A stretch of 64,000 bases of DNA from Devosia oryzisoli (lineage in GTDB: Bacteria > Pseudomonadota > Alphaproteobacteria > Rhizobiales > Devosiaceae): assembly GCF_014837245.1 (NCBI RefSeq), contig NZ_JACYFU010000002.1, forward strand, positions 558,001 to 622,000. The letters run 5' to 3'. A program made the position numbers and the translations under genes. Shown here in pieces: positions 1-9,816 of this stretch. Position 1 is the stretch's first letter. Each line of letters opens with the position of its first letter. The notes under the pieces are model-generated. The model had not been told where the DNA came from and searched no databases. It saw nothing but the letters and a program-made list of their open reading frames with translations.

Positions 1-1333
<1,333 letters not shown>

Positions 1334-1409
1334 CAAGGAACACTCCGGAGATTCTTGCCACGTCTTCTACGCCCTGCCCGGGTGCGCCGCAACGCCTCCG
1401 CCGCCGCGC

Positions 1410-1424
1410 TTAACGGGCTGTTAG
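1410..1424 (+). promoter_or_regulatory. CtrA-like box upstream of tadD
   Basis: TTAA-CGGGCTG-TTAG: two half sites spaced exactly 7 nt, one base from the consensus TTAA-N7-TTAA bound by the cell-cycle regulator CtrA. It lies 53 bp before the tadD start, and another TTAA follows at 1427. Assignment to CtrA is inferred from motif match and from pilus genes being common CtrA targets in alphaproteobacteria. Confidence 0.4.
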
Positions 1425-1477
1425 GGTTAATGATTTACTTCTCGTGGCATTGAGCCCCTGCTCAGCGGAGACGTGCC

Positions 1478-2245
1478 GTGCTGCATTCCAAAACCACGAT
1501 CAGGGCGCTGCGCGCCGTGTTGTTGGCCGGTGCTGCCGCCCTTGCTCTGAGCGCCTGCGCCTCAAACCGCGGGCAGATGGGTGCGACGGATTTTTCGGGC
1601 ATGCCGGCGGCCCAGACGCAGCAGGTTCTGGGTCAGCTGACTGCTCGCTACAAGGCAAACCCCAAAGACCGGGCCGTGGCGATCCAATATGCGGCCGCGC
1701 TGCGTGCCGCAGGCCAGCCCCAACAGGCCAGTGCTGCGCTGGAGCAGGCGATGGCCGCCTATCCGGGCGACATCGACATTTCCATCGCCTATGCCAAGGC
1801 ATTGACGGCTTCGGGCCGGTTCGAGCAGTCGCTGGGTGTGCTCGACAACGTCATTCGCCCCGATGCCCCGGATTGGAATGCACTTCTGGTCAAAGGCGCG
1901 ACGCTGGACCAGATGGGACGAAACGCCGAGGCCCGTAACGCCTACGCGCAGGCCCAGGTGATGGCGCCGGGTGAAGCGTCCATCGAAACCAATATCGGCC
2001 TCAGCTACGCCATGACTGACGAACTGCCTGCCGCCGAGCAACATTTGCGGCGGGCGGTGCAAATGCGCGGAGCAGGCAGCAAGACACGGCAGAACCTCGC
2101 CCTCATCGTGGGCTTGCAAGGCCGGTTCGACGAGGCGCGCGCTCTTTACGCCGCCGAGCTGCCGCCCGAGGAGGTCGAAGCCAATATGGCCTACGTCCGT
2201 GCGCTCCTCACGCAGCAGAACCGGTGGGACCGCATCCAAGGCTGA
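1478..2245 (+). CDS. tadD: Tad pilus TPR lipoprotein TadD
   Basis: Predicted outer-membrane lipoprotein that helps the Tad secretin assemble or localise. A signal peptide ends in a lipobox (LSAC, lipidated Cys27), and the rest (about residues 45-240) is helical tetratricopeptide-like repeat sequence. The start is GTG with GGAG seven bases upstream. At 255 aa it is typical of TadD. The gene stands about 13 kb from the main Tad locus (15.3-25.6 kb) but probably serves that machine. A CtrA-like box sits just upstream. A generic TPR lipoprotein is the alternative. Confidence 0.8.
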   Translation: MLHSKTTIRALRAVLLAGAAALALSACASNRGQMGATDFSGMPAAQTQQVLGQLTARYKANPKDRAVAIQYAAALRAAGQPQQASAALEQAMAAYPGDIDISIAYAKALTASGRFEQSLGVLDNVIRPDAPDWNALLVKGATLDQMGRNAEARNAYAQAQVMAPGEASIETNIGLSYAMTDELPAAEQHLRRAVQMRGAGSKTRQNLALIVGLQGRFDEARALYAAELPPEEVEANMAYVRALLTQQNRWDRIQG

Positions 2246-2249
2246 CCTC

Positions 2250-3608
2250 TTATGTCAGCCCGCCGAGCGCCACGTCATAGAGCAGCTTGATGTTGAGCAG
2301 CGCAATGACGACGGCGATGAGCACCGAGAGACCGGCCAGCCAGCGCGGCGCAACGAGCTGACCCATCTTGTGCCGGTCCGCCGTGAACGTCACCAGTGGG
2401 AAGACGGCGAAGGACAGTTGCAGGCTGAGAATGACCTGGGTCAGGATCAGCAATTGCCCGGTCCCCTGCGCACCGAACCATATGGTCACCAGCCCTGCCG
2501 GAATGATGGCTATCCCTCTGGTGAGCAAACGCCGTATCCAGGGTCGCAGGCGAATGTGGAGGAACCCTTCCATCACGATTTGGCCGGCCAGGGTCGCCGT
2601 GATGGTTGAGTTGAGCCCACAAGCGATTAGGGCCACCCCGAAAAGCGTCGGCGCAATCGCCGCGCCCAAAAGCGGCGCGAGCAGGCTATGGGCTTCGCCC
2701 AGTTCAGCAACCTGGCTGTTGCCAGTCGTGTAAAACGCGGCGCCCGCCAGGATGAGGATAGAGGCGTTGATCAACAGCGCAAAGCAGAGGGCAACGGTCG
2801 AATCGATCGTGGCAAAGCGCATGGCCTCGCGCCGCTCCGGCAAGGTATCGCCGAAATTCCGTGTCTGCATGATCCCGGAGTGCAGGTAGAGATTGTGCGG
2901 CATCACTGTCGCGCCCAAAATACCCAGGGCAAGATAGAGCATGTCCGGATTGGTGACGATGTCGGTGGTCGGTGCAAAGCCGCGGACCACGTCTCCCCAA
3001 TTCGGATCGGCGAGAACAAGTTGGGCAGCGAAGCAGAGGGCGATTACGGCCAATAGCCCCACCACAAAGGCTTCCAGATAGCGAAAGCCAAGGCGTTGCA
3101 GATAGAGGATCAGCGCCACGTCGAGACCCGTGATCAGGACGCCGATCTCGAGCGGAATGCCGAAGATGAGGTTGAGGCCGATGGCGGTGCCGATCACCTC
3201 GGCAATATCGGTGGCGATGATCGCGATCTCGGCCAGCGCCCAGAGCACCAGCCCTACCGGACGCGGGAAGGCATCACGACAGGCCTGTGCGAGGTCTCGG
3301 CCGGATCCCACTGCAAGCCGGATGGAGAGGTGCTGGAGGACGATGGCCATCAGATTGGAGAGCAGGGCAACGAACAGCAGCGTGTAGCCGAAGCTCGCTC
3401 CCCCAGCGAGCGACGTGGCCCAGTTGCCCGGGTCCATGTACCCAACGGCAACCATATAGCCCGGCCCCAGGAACGCCAGGGCCCGGCGAAAGGCATTCTT
3501 GTGCCCGCGCACCTCCACGCTGCGAAAGACTTCGGTGAGGGAAATCTGCTCGCTGCTCTGCCGCCACCCCTGAACGCCCATAATGGTCTGCTGTACCTGC
3601 TCTTGCAA
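2250..3608 (-). CDS. mntH: NRAMP-family divalent metal (Mn2+/Fe2+) transporter MntH
   Basis: Proton-coupled Mn2+/Fe2+ importer of the inner membrane. The 452-aa protein has about 11 hydrophobic segments and both NRAMP hallmarks: DPGN in the first helix (around residue 60) and MPHNLYLHS in the sixth. The open frame begins at a TTG (3608), but the ATG at residue 10 (3581) is an equally good start, and a palindrome overlaps the TTG, which favours the downstream start. It is convergent with tadD, 4 bp apart. In this order such genes are normally repressed by Mur/Fur with Mn2+. Confidence 0.93.
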   Translation of the reverse strand: MQEQVQQTIMGVQGWRQSSEQISLTEVFRSVEVRGHKNAFRRALAFLGPGYMVAVGYMDPGNWATSLAGGASFGYTLLFVALLSNLMAIVLQHLSIRLAVGSGRDLAQACRDAFPRPVGLVLWALAEIAIIATDIAEVIGTAIGLNLIFGIPLEIGVLITGLDVALILYLQRLGFRYLEAFVVGLLAVIALCFAAQLVLADPNWGDVVRGFAPTTDIVTNPDMLYLALGILGATVMPHNLYLHSGIMQTRNFGDTLPERREAMRFATIDSTVALCFALLINASILILAGAAFYTTGNSQVAELGEAHSLLAPLLGAAIAPTLFGVALIACGLNSTITATLAGQIVMEGFLHIRLRPWIRRLLTRGIAIIPAGLVTIWFGAQGTGQLLILTQVILSLQLSFAVFPLVTFTADRHKMGQLVAPRWLAGLSVLIAVVIALLNIKLLYDVALGGLT

Positions 3609-3619
3609 CTCATTCGCAA
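3603..3619. promoter_or_regulatory. Candidate metal-regulator operator upstream of mntH
   Basis: TTGCAACTCATTCGCAA is an imperfect 17-bp palindrome (12 of 16 paired positions symmetric around the central base) directly ahead of the likely mntH start. Position and TTGCAA-rich arms recall Mur (Mn-responsive Fur-family) sites of rhizobial Mn transporter genes. Identity of the regulator is inferred. Confidence 0.3.
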
Positions 3620-3999
3620 AATGCAGGGAAGCGCGTGTGGTTGCAACAGAAAAATTAGCGCTCTTGATCCGGCGCTGTCGCCAACGCCGCGAGTGGGACC
3701 GACCAGGCGCGTTGCTCCCTTACTCGATCCGGATCGCGATGCCGCAAGCCGCGGCCATCAGGGCTGTAGGGCAATGCGCGCAAGACCGGGGTTGACCAGA
3801 CGGATTTCAGCATTGCAGGACCGGCCGGGTATCGTGTTGATCGCAATAAGCTGACGGATTTGCCCCCCGGCAGCGGGGACCTCCGCCGGCAGCGGATCGA
3901 TGAGAAGGGGCCCGGTTTTTCCTGGCAGTGGCCATGCCGTCTCCGTGCCCTGCCACTCGATCGCCCAGGCCTTTTCGTTCGACCGAAGAGGCCGCTGGT
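3609..3999. other. 391-bp gap without a convincing gene
   Basis: This lies between mntH and the MerR gene, both transcribed leftward, so it should hold the mntH promoter and any merR terminator. The only open frame of note (reverse strand, 3758-4024, 88 codons) has average codon use, no ribosome-binding site that I can see and no recognisable domain. It may be a decayed gene. Confidence 0.4.
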
Positions 4000-4428
4000 T
4001 CAGAGTTCGCCGTGATAGCGGCACTGGCCGTGGTCGGCGAGACTTTCAATGACCCGGCAGGTTTCCACCCGCCCGTGCGCGCAGCCCTCTACCATCCGTT
4101 CGAGTTCGTTTTGCAGCGCGGTCAGGCTGGAGATCTTCTTTTTCACTTCTGCAAGATGTGAGCGGGCAATGCTGTCGGCCTCGGCGCAGGAGCGGTTCGG
4201 CGTGTCCTGGAGATCGAGCAGCGTCTTGATCTCGTCGATCTCAAAACCGAGTTCACGAGAGTGGCGGATGAAGGTGATCCTTTCGAGGTCGCCGCTACCA
4301 TAGGTCCGTCGTCCGCCCTCAGTTCTGGGCGCAGGGGGCAGCAGCCCGATCTGCTCATAGTAGCGGATGGTGGGCACCTTGACCCCACTCATCTCCGACA
4401 CTCTGCCAATCGCCACTCCGTGATGCAT
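4000..4428 (-). CDS. MerR-family heavy-metal-responsive regulator (ZntR/CadR-like)
   Basis: Dimeric DNA-distorting activator that senses Zn2+/Cd2+/Pb2+ and switches on the divergent P-type ATPase. An N-terminal winged HTH (residues 5-75, with VPTIRYYEQIGLL) is followed by a long dimerisation helix and a Cys-rich metal loop: a Cys near residue 81, then GCAHGRVETC, then a last Cys-His stretch near the C terminus, the layout of ZntR/PbrR/CadR. The 142-aa length fits. Its ribosome-binding site (AGGAG, complement of 4438-4442) overlaps the operator of the ATPase gene, so it is probably autoregulated. Confidence 0.9.
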   Translation of the reverse strand: MHHGVAIGRVSEMSGVKVPTIRYYEQIGLLPPAPRTEGGRRTYGSGDLERITFIRHSRELGFEIDEIKTLLDLQDTPNRSCAEADSIARSHLAEVKKKISSLTALQNELERMVEGCAHGRVETCRVIESLADHGQCRYHGEL

Positions 4429-4434
4429 TTGGGC

Positions 4435-4465
4435 TTGCTCCTCTAGTCGCTAGAGAAAGTAGGCT
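4435..4465 (+). promoter_or_regulatory. MerR-type promoter/operator of the zntA-like gene
   Basis: -35 TTGCTC (4435-4440) and -10 TAGGCT (4460-4465) are separated by 19 bp, the overlong spacer typical of MerR-activated promoters. The spacer holds a perfect dyad CTCTAG-TCG-CTAGAG (4441-4455). This is the layout of zntA/cadA/pbrA promoters, in which the metal-bound regulator untwists the DNA to realign the two hexamers. Confidence 0.88.
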
Positions 4466-4498
4466 CTTCGTCGACCACATTTCAAGGAGCGCCAGGTC

Positions 4499-6712
4499 AT
4501 GTCCGCTAAAATCGAAACGGCCCGCTTTCGCGTCGAAGGCATGGACTGCGCCGGCTGCGCCCGAAAGGTCGATACGGCGGTAAGGCGGATGAGCGACGTG
4601 GAGGATGTATCCGTCACGGTCGTCGGCGGCGCGATGACCGTGACGCATCGGTCCGCCGACCTTGAGCGCATAGCCGAGAAAGTCAGCAGCCTTGGATATA
4701 GGGCCACGCTGATGCCGGGCCGAGGCGAAACCAAGCTGCACACCGTGGCGCGGGAGGAGCCCAGAGGCGCAGAGGAGGCTCACAAGGAAAACCACGCGCT
4801 CAGCGGCATGCACGGACATGATCATGAGCTGGAAGAGGGGCCGTGGTGGCAAACGGCCAAAGCCCGGCTGACGCTGATTTGCGGCGCAGCTGTCCTCGTG
4901 GCGGTTGTCCTGGGCAAGATGGTGCCTTCCATCGAGCAATGGGTGTTCATTGCGGCCATGGCAGTTGGTCTGGTCCCTGTGGCGCGGCGGGCGTTCATGG
5001 GTGCCATCAACGGTAGTCCCTTTTCCATCGAAACCCTGATGACGGTCGCTGCCATCGGTGCCGTGTTCATCAATGCCGCCGAAGAGGCCGCGGTCGTAGT
5101 GCTGCTGTTCCTCATCGGGGAACTGCTGGAGGGCGTGGCAACGGGTCGCGCCCGGTCCAGCATCAAAGCGCTGGCCGATCTCGTGCCGCGAACAGCGCTG
5201 CGGGAGACCCAGGGAACGGTATCCGAGGTATCGGCGGAGGCGCTTGCCATCGGCGATGTTATCCTCGTGCGGCCTGGAGACCGTGTGCCGGCGGACGGCA
5301 CCGTACTTTCGGGTGAAAGCGCTGTCGACGAAGCACCGGTGAGCGGAGAATCCGTTCCCAAGCGCAAGACTGCCGAAGACTCGGTCTTTGCCGGCACGAT
5401 CAACGGCGAGGGCGCGCTGCGTGTCCGGGTCACCGCTGCGGCGGCCGATAACACCATTGCGCGCATCGTCGCTCTGGTAGAGGAGGCCCAGGAGAGCAAG
5501 GCACCGACGGAACGCTTCATCGACCGCTTTTCGCGCGTCTATACGCCCGGCGTGATGGTGGTAGCGGCGCTGCTGGCCATCGTGCCGCCCCTGTTGCTCG
5601 GCCAGAGCTGGAGCGAGTGGATCTACAAGGGGCTCGCCGTATTGCTGATCGGCTGCCCTTGTGCGCTCGTCATTTCAACACCGGCGGCCATCGCCGCGGC
5701 GCTCTCTGCCGGCGCCCGGCGCGGTCTGCTCATGAAGGGCGGCGCCGTCCTCGAGCAATTGGGCAAAGTGGACATGGTGGCCCTAGACAAGACGGGGACT
5801 CTAACCGTGGGACGGCCGCAGGTGACGGACGTCATCGGTGTGGGAATCGACGAAGATGAGGTGCTGGCGCTGGCCGCTGCCCTGGAAGTCGGATCGAGCC
5901 ACCCGCTGGCGACCGCCATTCTCGCCAAAGCCGAAGAGAAGGCGATCACTCTCGCCGGAGCGAACAATGCTGGCGCCATCGGCGGCAAGGGCGTCGTCGG
6001 CATCGTGGATGGTCAATCTCTCTTTCTGGGTTCAGCCAGGGCCGCGGCAGAAGAGGCGGGTATCGACCAGACGCTGCTGGCTCAAATCGACACGCTGAAC
6101 GATGCAGGCAAGACCGTCTCCGTGCTGGTACGCAATGGCAAGGCTGTCGGTCTCCTCGCCATGCGTGATGAGCCCCGAAGCGATGCCAAGGCAGGGCTTG
6201 GAGCGCTGCGCGCACTTGGTGCCGACACGGTGATGCTGACCGGGGATAACAGCCGCACCGCCGCTGCCATTGGGGTAGACCTGGGCATCACGGTCCACGC
6301 CGATTTGTTGCCACAGGACAAACAGCGCATCGTGGGAAACCTCAAGAACGAGGGGCGCATCGTCGCCAAGGTGGGCGACGGCATTAACGACGCCCCGGCG
6401 CTCGCAGCCGCGCACGTGGGAATTGCCATGGGCGGCGGCACAGACGTGGCGCTCGAGACAGCCGACGCCGCCGTGCTGCACGGACGAGTCCTCGACGTGG
6501 CCAACCTCGTTCGCCTGTCGCGCGCGACCATGGCCAATATCAGCCAGAACATCACGATTGCTCTGGGGCTGAAGGCCGCTTTCCTTGTTACCACGGTCAT
6601 CGGAATCACCGGCCTCTGGCCCGCCATCCTGGCCGACACCGGGGCGACCGTATTGGTGACGGCTAACGCAATGCGGCTCCTTGGGTGGCGGGGAACGACC
6701 GGCGAGGCTTAG
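4499..6712 (+). CDS. zntA: Zn2+/Cd2+/Pb2+-exporting P1B-type ATPase
   Basis: ATP-driven efflux of soft divalent metals across the inner membrane. Domains in order: heavy-metal-associated domain with GMDCAGC (Cys17/Cys20); a His-rich linker (MHGHDHE, around residue 103); the actuator loop with SGES; a transmembrane CPC metal site (Cys386-Pro-Cys388); the phosphorylation motif DKTGT (Asp430); the SSHP nucleotide-binding motif; MLTGDN; and GDGINDAP. At 737 aa it is full length. CPC with this HMA and an adjacent ZntR-like regulator points to Zn/Cd/Pb rather than Cu. Ribosome-binding site AAGGAG lies upstream of the ATG. Confidence 0.95.
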   Translation: MSAKIETARFRVEGMDCAGCARKVDTAVRRMSDVEDVSVTVVGGAMTVTHRSADLERIAEKVSSLGYRATLMPGRGETKLHTVAREEPRGAEEAHKENHALSGMHGHDHELEEGPWWQTAKARLTLICGAAVLVAVVLGKMVPSIEQWVFIAAMAVGLVPVARRAFMGAINGSPFSIETLMTVAAIGAVFINAAEEAAVVVLLFLIGELLEGVATGRARSSIKALADLVPRTALRETQGTVSEVSAEALAIGDVILVRPGDRVPADGTVLSGESAVDEAPVSGESVPKRKTAEDSVFAGTINGEGALRVRVTAAAADNTIARIVALVEEAQESKAPTERFIDRFSRVYTPGVMVVAALLAIVPPLLLGQSWSEWIYKGLAVLLIGCPCALVISTPAAIAAALSAGARRGLLMKGGAVLEQLGKVDMVALDKTGTLTVGRPQVTDVIGVGIDEDEVLALAAALEVGSSHPLATAILAKAEEKAITLAGANNAGAIGGKGVVGIVDGQSLFLGSARAAAEEAGIDQTLLAQIDTLNDAGKTVSVLVRNGKAVGLLAMRDEPRSDAKAGLGALRALGADTVMLTGDNSRTAAAIGVDLGITVHADLLPQDKQRIVGNLKNEGRIVAKVGDGINDAPALAAAHVGIAMGGGTDVALETADAAVLHGRVLDVANLVRLSRATMANISQNITIALGLKAAFLVTTVIGITGLWPAILADTGATVLVTANAMRLLGWRGTTGEA

Positions 6713-6796
6713 CGCCCTCAGGCTACGCCAGACCAACTTTGCCCCGTGGTAAGCCTTTATGGCGGCAGACAATTTTGGCGTCACACGAGTAAATTT

Positions 6797-6821
6797 GGAA
6801 ACTTTGAGACTGCCCTGCGTT
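6797..6821 (+). promoter_or_regulatory. Possible EcfG-type promoter of the DUF305 gene
   Basis: GGAAA (6797-6801), 16 bp, CGTT (6818-6821): one base from the alphaproteobacterial general-stress consensus GGAAC-N16-CGTT. It would place transcription start about 25 nt before the ATG at 6852. Confidence 0.35.
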
Positions 6822-6851
6822 CCCCATCCATCAGGGTCACGGGAGAACGTC

Positions 6852-7346
6852 ATGCACTACGGTCGCTTCGCCGCAATGATCGCCACTTCAACGGTGGTGA
6901 TGTTCGGGCTGATGTACCTCAACACCTACGCTCTTGATCACATCTTCTGGAGCCAGACCCGAGCATGGATGGCGCTGGTGATGGGCGCGGCAATGGCCGT
7001 CATCATGCTCCTCTTCATGTTGGGCATGTACAAGAACAAGGCCCTGAACGCGGCGATCCTGATCGGTGCCGTGGTCGTTTTCGCCGGGGCCTTGTGGCTG
7101 GTGCGCAGCCAGCAGACGGTGAGTGACGTGGACTACATGAAGGCCATGATCCCGCACCACTCCATCGCCATCATGACCAGCGCCCGGGCCCATATCCGGG
7201 ACCCAAGGGTTCGCGAACTGGCGGACGGGATAATAGAGGCGCAGGTGCGGGAGATCGGCGAGATGAAATCCTTGATCGCCGATCTCGAGGCCAATCCACC
7301 CCCGTCCAATGCGCCAGATCTCCCGCCTGGCGTTCCGACGGAGTAG
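6852..7346 (+). CDS. DUF305-domain membrane protein
   Basis: The 164-aa protein has three transmembrane segments (about residues 5-27, 37-57 and 64-84) followed by a truncated DUF305 domain with its hallmark MIPHHSIAIM. The paired His may bind metal; DUF305 proteins often sit beside copper or heavy-metal resistance genes, as here behind a P-type ATPase. The open frame extends upstream, but the ATG at 6852 has GGGAGA at the right distance and the upstream part looks non-coding. Function is unknown; a metal-handling or envelope-stress role is inferred from context. Confidence 0.82.
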   Translation: MHYGRFAAMIATSTVVMFGLMYLNTYALDHIFWSQTRAWMALVMGAAMAVIMLLFMLGMYKNKALNAAILIGAVVVFAGALWLVRSQQTVSDVDYMKAMIPHHSIAIMTSARAHIRDPRVRELADGIIEAQVREIGEMKSLIADLEANPPPSNAPDLPPGVPTE

Positions 7347-7433
7347 AACAGACAGCAAACTCCACATTTGCCGCCTGCCTTAACCTTGCGGAAGCGGAGG
7401 CCGTGGCACAGTGCCCCAAAAGGGGAACGTGCC

Positions 7434-9761
7434 TTGCGTCAACTCACGAGATGGTTGAGCGTCGCTCTGCTGTTGGGGCTCGTCCTGCTCTTAGGGCGAA
7501 CGGGGCTGCTGGCGTCGCTGGACGACGGGCTGCAGGACTGGCGCTTGAGCATGACCAGCCGGCCGGTGAGTGGCGACACCGTTTTCGTGGCAGTCGACAG
7601 CAAGAGCTTGGCTGAAGTCGGCACGTGGCCCTGGCCCCGCAGCCTTTATGGACGCGTTCTGGACCGGCTGATGGACGCCGGAGCGGACGAGGTTGCTTTC
7701 GACATCGACTTTTCCAGTTCCAGCACGCCTGCGGAAGATGCCGCGTTTGCCGCCGCCCTGGAGCGCGCGGGCGGTTTTGCGGTGCTGGCCGCCTTTGTGC
7801 AGGATACGGGCGCGGACGGGCTCATGGTCTCGCGTCCCCTGCCCCAGTTCACCCAATGGGCCGATCCGGTACTGGTCAACGTGCTGATTGATGGCAATGC
7901 GGGACACGCCCGCTGGGTCCCCAAATCCGCCAGCGATGGCAGCGGACCCATGGAAGCTCTGGCAGCTCGCCTGGGCCAGCCGACCACGACGCTCCCGGAC
8001 CTGGTGACCATCGACTACAGCCTTGATCTCTCCGGCATCCCCCGTTTCAGCTTCACGGACGTGCTCGATGGCCATGTGGCGCCGGAACTGCTCGCCGGCA
8101 AGAAGGTGATCGTGGGGGCCAGCGCGATCGAGCTGCGGGATTTCTTCCACGTTCCGCGCTACGGCATCATCTCGGGGCCGCTGGTGCAGGCGCTGGCCGC
8201 CGAAACGGTGCGGACAGGGCGGATCATTAGAGACTTCTCAGGGCTTCCCGGGCTCGGATTGGTGGCGGCGCTAGCCTTGGTGATCCTGGCGTTGGGGCGC
8301 CCGCCGATCCGGGTGGCGGGAGCGGTGCTGCTGGCGACTGCGCTGCTGGGAGAATTGCTGGCTGTCTACGCCTATGGCCGCTGGGGCGTGCTCGTCGATA
8401 CTGCCGCCATGCATCTGGGGCTGGTGGGGCTCTTCGCGCTGGTGGTCGCAGACGATGGCTACGCGCAGCTTCTGGGGCGTCGCCAAGCCATGCAGCGCCT
8501 CGGATTTCTTGCCACGCACGATGCGCAAACGGGTCTGCTGTCCCGGCACGGCTTCGTTTCCGCAGCCGCGTCCGGGCCAAGCGAAGAACTGGTCGTGTTG
8601 CAGTTGCTGCACATGGACGAGTTGCGCGCGACGCTGGGCCATGACGTCGCCGATGCGGTGCTGACGCAGTTCGCGCACAAGCTGTCCTCGCTCAACGGCA
8701 ATGGGCCAGCGCTGGTGGGTGAACAAAGCTTCGCGGCGGCACGCCCTGACAAGGGCGATGCAAGCGGGCTGCGCTTGTGGGCGGAAATGTTGAGCGACAG
8801 CATGAGTGGCGTTTATCACGTGCCCGGCCACAGCGTGTACATCGATGTCGTCGCCGGCTACGCCGCTGGCCCGTTCGTACGTTCGGCGCTTCTGGTTCAA
8901 GCCGAGACCGCATTGTTGCGGGCACGGTCCGAGAGGGCCAGGGTTCGGGGCTATATCGTGGCCGACCAGGAAGCGCTTGAGCGGCGGCGGCGCCTTGAGC
9001 GTGACTTGCGCGACGCCCTTCACAATCAGGATTTGCATCTGGCGTACCAACCTCAGGTGGATCTGCGCAGCCGCCGTCTGACGGGAGCCGAGGCGCTGGT
9101 CCGGTGGCAACATCCGGAACTGGGCATGATCTCGCCAGCCGAATTCATCCCCCTCGCTGAGGAAACCGGCCTCATCGTTGACCTGGGGGCGTGGGTTTTG
9201 CGGCAGGCTTGCCGCGATGCAGCAGGCTGGCCGTTGCCGCTCAAAGTGTCGGTCAATGTCTCGCCGATCCAGTTCGACCGCATGAACATGGAGGCCGAGG
9301 CGAAGGCTGCCCTGGCCGATGCGGACCTGCCGCCTCACCGGCTCGAACTGGAGATCACGGAAGGCGCGCGCATGGCCAACGCGCTTGCGGTCAACGCTAC
9401 GCTCACAGCACTCAGTCAGCTCGGCATCGCGCTGGCCGTCGACGATTTCGGTACCGGCTATTCCTCACTGAGCTATTTCCAGGAGCTGCCGTTCGATACG
9501 CTGAAGATCGACCAGCAGTTCGTGCGCGGACGGGACAGTGGACAGCAATCGGCGGCCCTGCTCGCAGCCATCGTCGAACTGGCCCTGCGCCTCGACAAGC
9601 ACATTGTGGCAGAAGGTGTCGAAGACGAAGCAACAGCCGAGTTGCTGGCGCAACTCGGCTGCCACACCGGCCAGGGATACTACTTCAGCCGGCCGATCCC
9701 GCCCGACGCGTTCATCGCGTTGATGACGCGAGAGGCCGTACCAGCGGTCGGACATCTCTGA
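7434..9761 (+). CDS. CHASE2 - degenerate GGDEF - EAL c-di-GMP phosphodiesterase
   Basis: Membrane sensor that probably hydrolyses cyclic di-GMP. An N-terminal helix is followed by a periplasmic CHASE2 domain (VAVDSKSL and TWPWPR motifs), three further membrane helices (about residues 255-350), a GGDEF-like domain lacking the GGDEF signature, and a C-terminal EAL domain (about 500-765). The EAL catalytic set is present: EALVRW, NVSPIQF, LEITEG, DDFGTGYSSL, LKIDQQFV, AEGVED and GQGYYFS. I chose the TTG at 7434, preceded by GGGG at 8 nt, over an in-frame TTG at 7368. A catalytically active PDE with an inactive or regulatory GGDEF domain is the most likely reading. Confidence 0.9.
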   Translation: MRQLTRWLSVALLLGLVLLLGRTGLLASLDDGLQDWRLSMTSRPVSGDTVFVAVDSKSLAEVGTWPWPRSLYGRVLDRLMDAGADEVAFDIDFSSSSTPAEDAAFAAALERAGGFAVLAAFVQDTGADGLMVSRPLPQFTQWADPVLVNVLIDGNAGHARWVPKSASDGSGPMEALAARLGQPTTTLPDLVTIDYSLDLSGIPRFSFTDVLDGHVAPELLAGKKVIVGASAIELRDFFHVPRYGIISGPLVQALAAETVRTGRIIRDFSGLPGLGLVAALALVILALGRPPIRVAGAVLLATALLGELLAVYAYGRWGVLVDTAAMHLGLVGLFALVVADDGYAQLLGRRQAMQRLGFLATHDAQTGLLSRHGFVSAAASGPSEELVVLQLLHMDELRATLGHDVADAVLTQFAHKLSSLNGNGPALVGEQSFAAARPDKGDASGLRLWAEMLSDSMSGVYHVPGHSVYIDVVAGYAAGPFVRSALLVQAETALLRARSERARVRGYIVADQEALERRRRLERDLRDALHNQDLHLAYQPQVDLRSRRLTGAEALVRWQHPELGMISPAEFIPLAEETGLIVDLGAWVLRQACRDAAGWPLPLKVSVNVSPIQFDRMNMEAEAKAALADADLPPHRLELEITEGARMANALAVNATLTALSQLGIALAVDDFGTGYSSLSYFQELPFDTLKIDQQFVRGRDSGQQSAALLAAIVELALRLDKHIVAEGVEDEATAELLAQLGCHTGQGYYFSRPIPPDAFIALMTREAVPAVGHL

Positions 9762-9764
9762 GGC

Positions 9765-9791
9765 AAAAAAGGCGGGAACCCAGTTCCCGCC
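9765..9791 (-). terminator. Intrinsic terminator of the fecR-like gene
   Basis: A 9-bp GC-rich stem (GGCGGGAAC / GTTCCCGCC, 9771-9791, 3-nt loop) is followed on the reverse strand by six U (9765-9770). It ends the leftward transcript of the FecR-domain gene and may also stop the rightward EAL gene, which ends at 9761. Confidence 0.85.
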
Positions 9792-9816
9792 TCATGTTCT
9801 GCAAGCTTAAGACGGC

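Noticed and set aside
3758-4024. 88-codon leftward frame between mntH and the MerR gene
   Set aside because: No ribosome-binding site or recognised domain, and it overlaps the 3' end of the MerR gene; at best a decayed gene.
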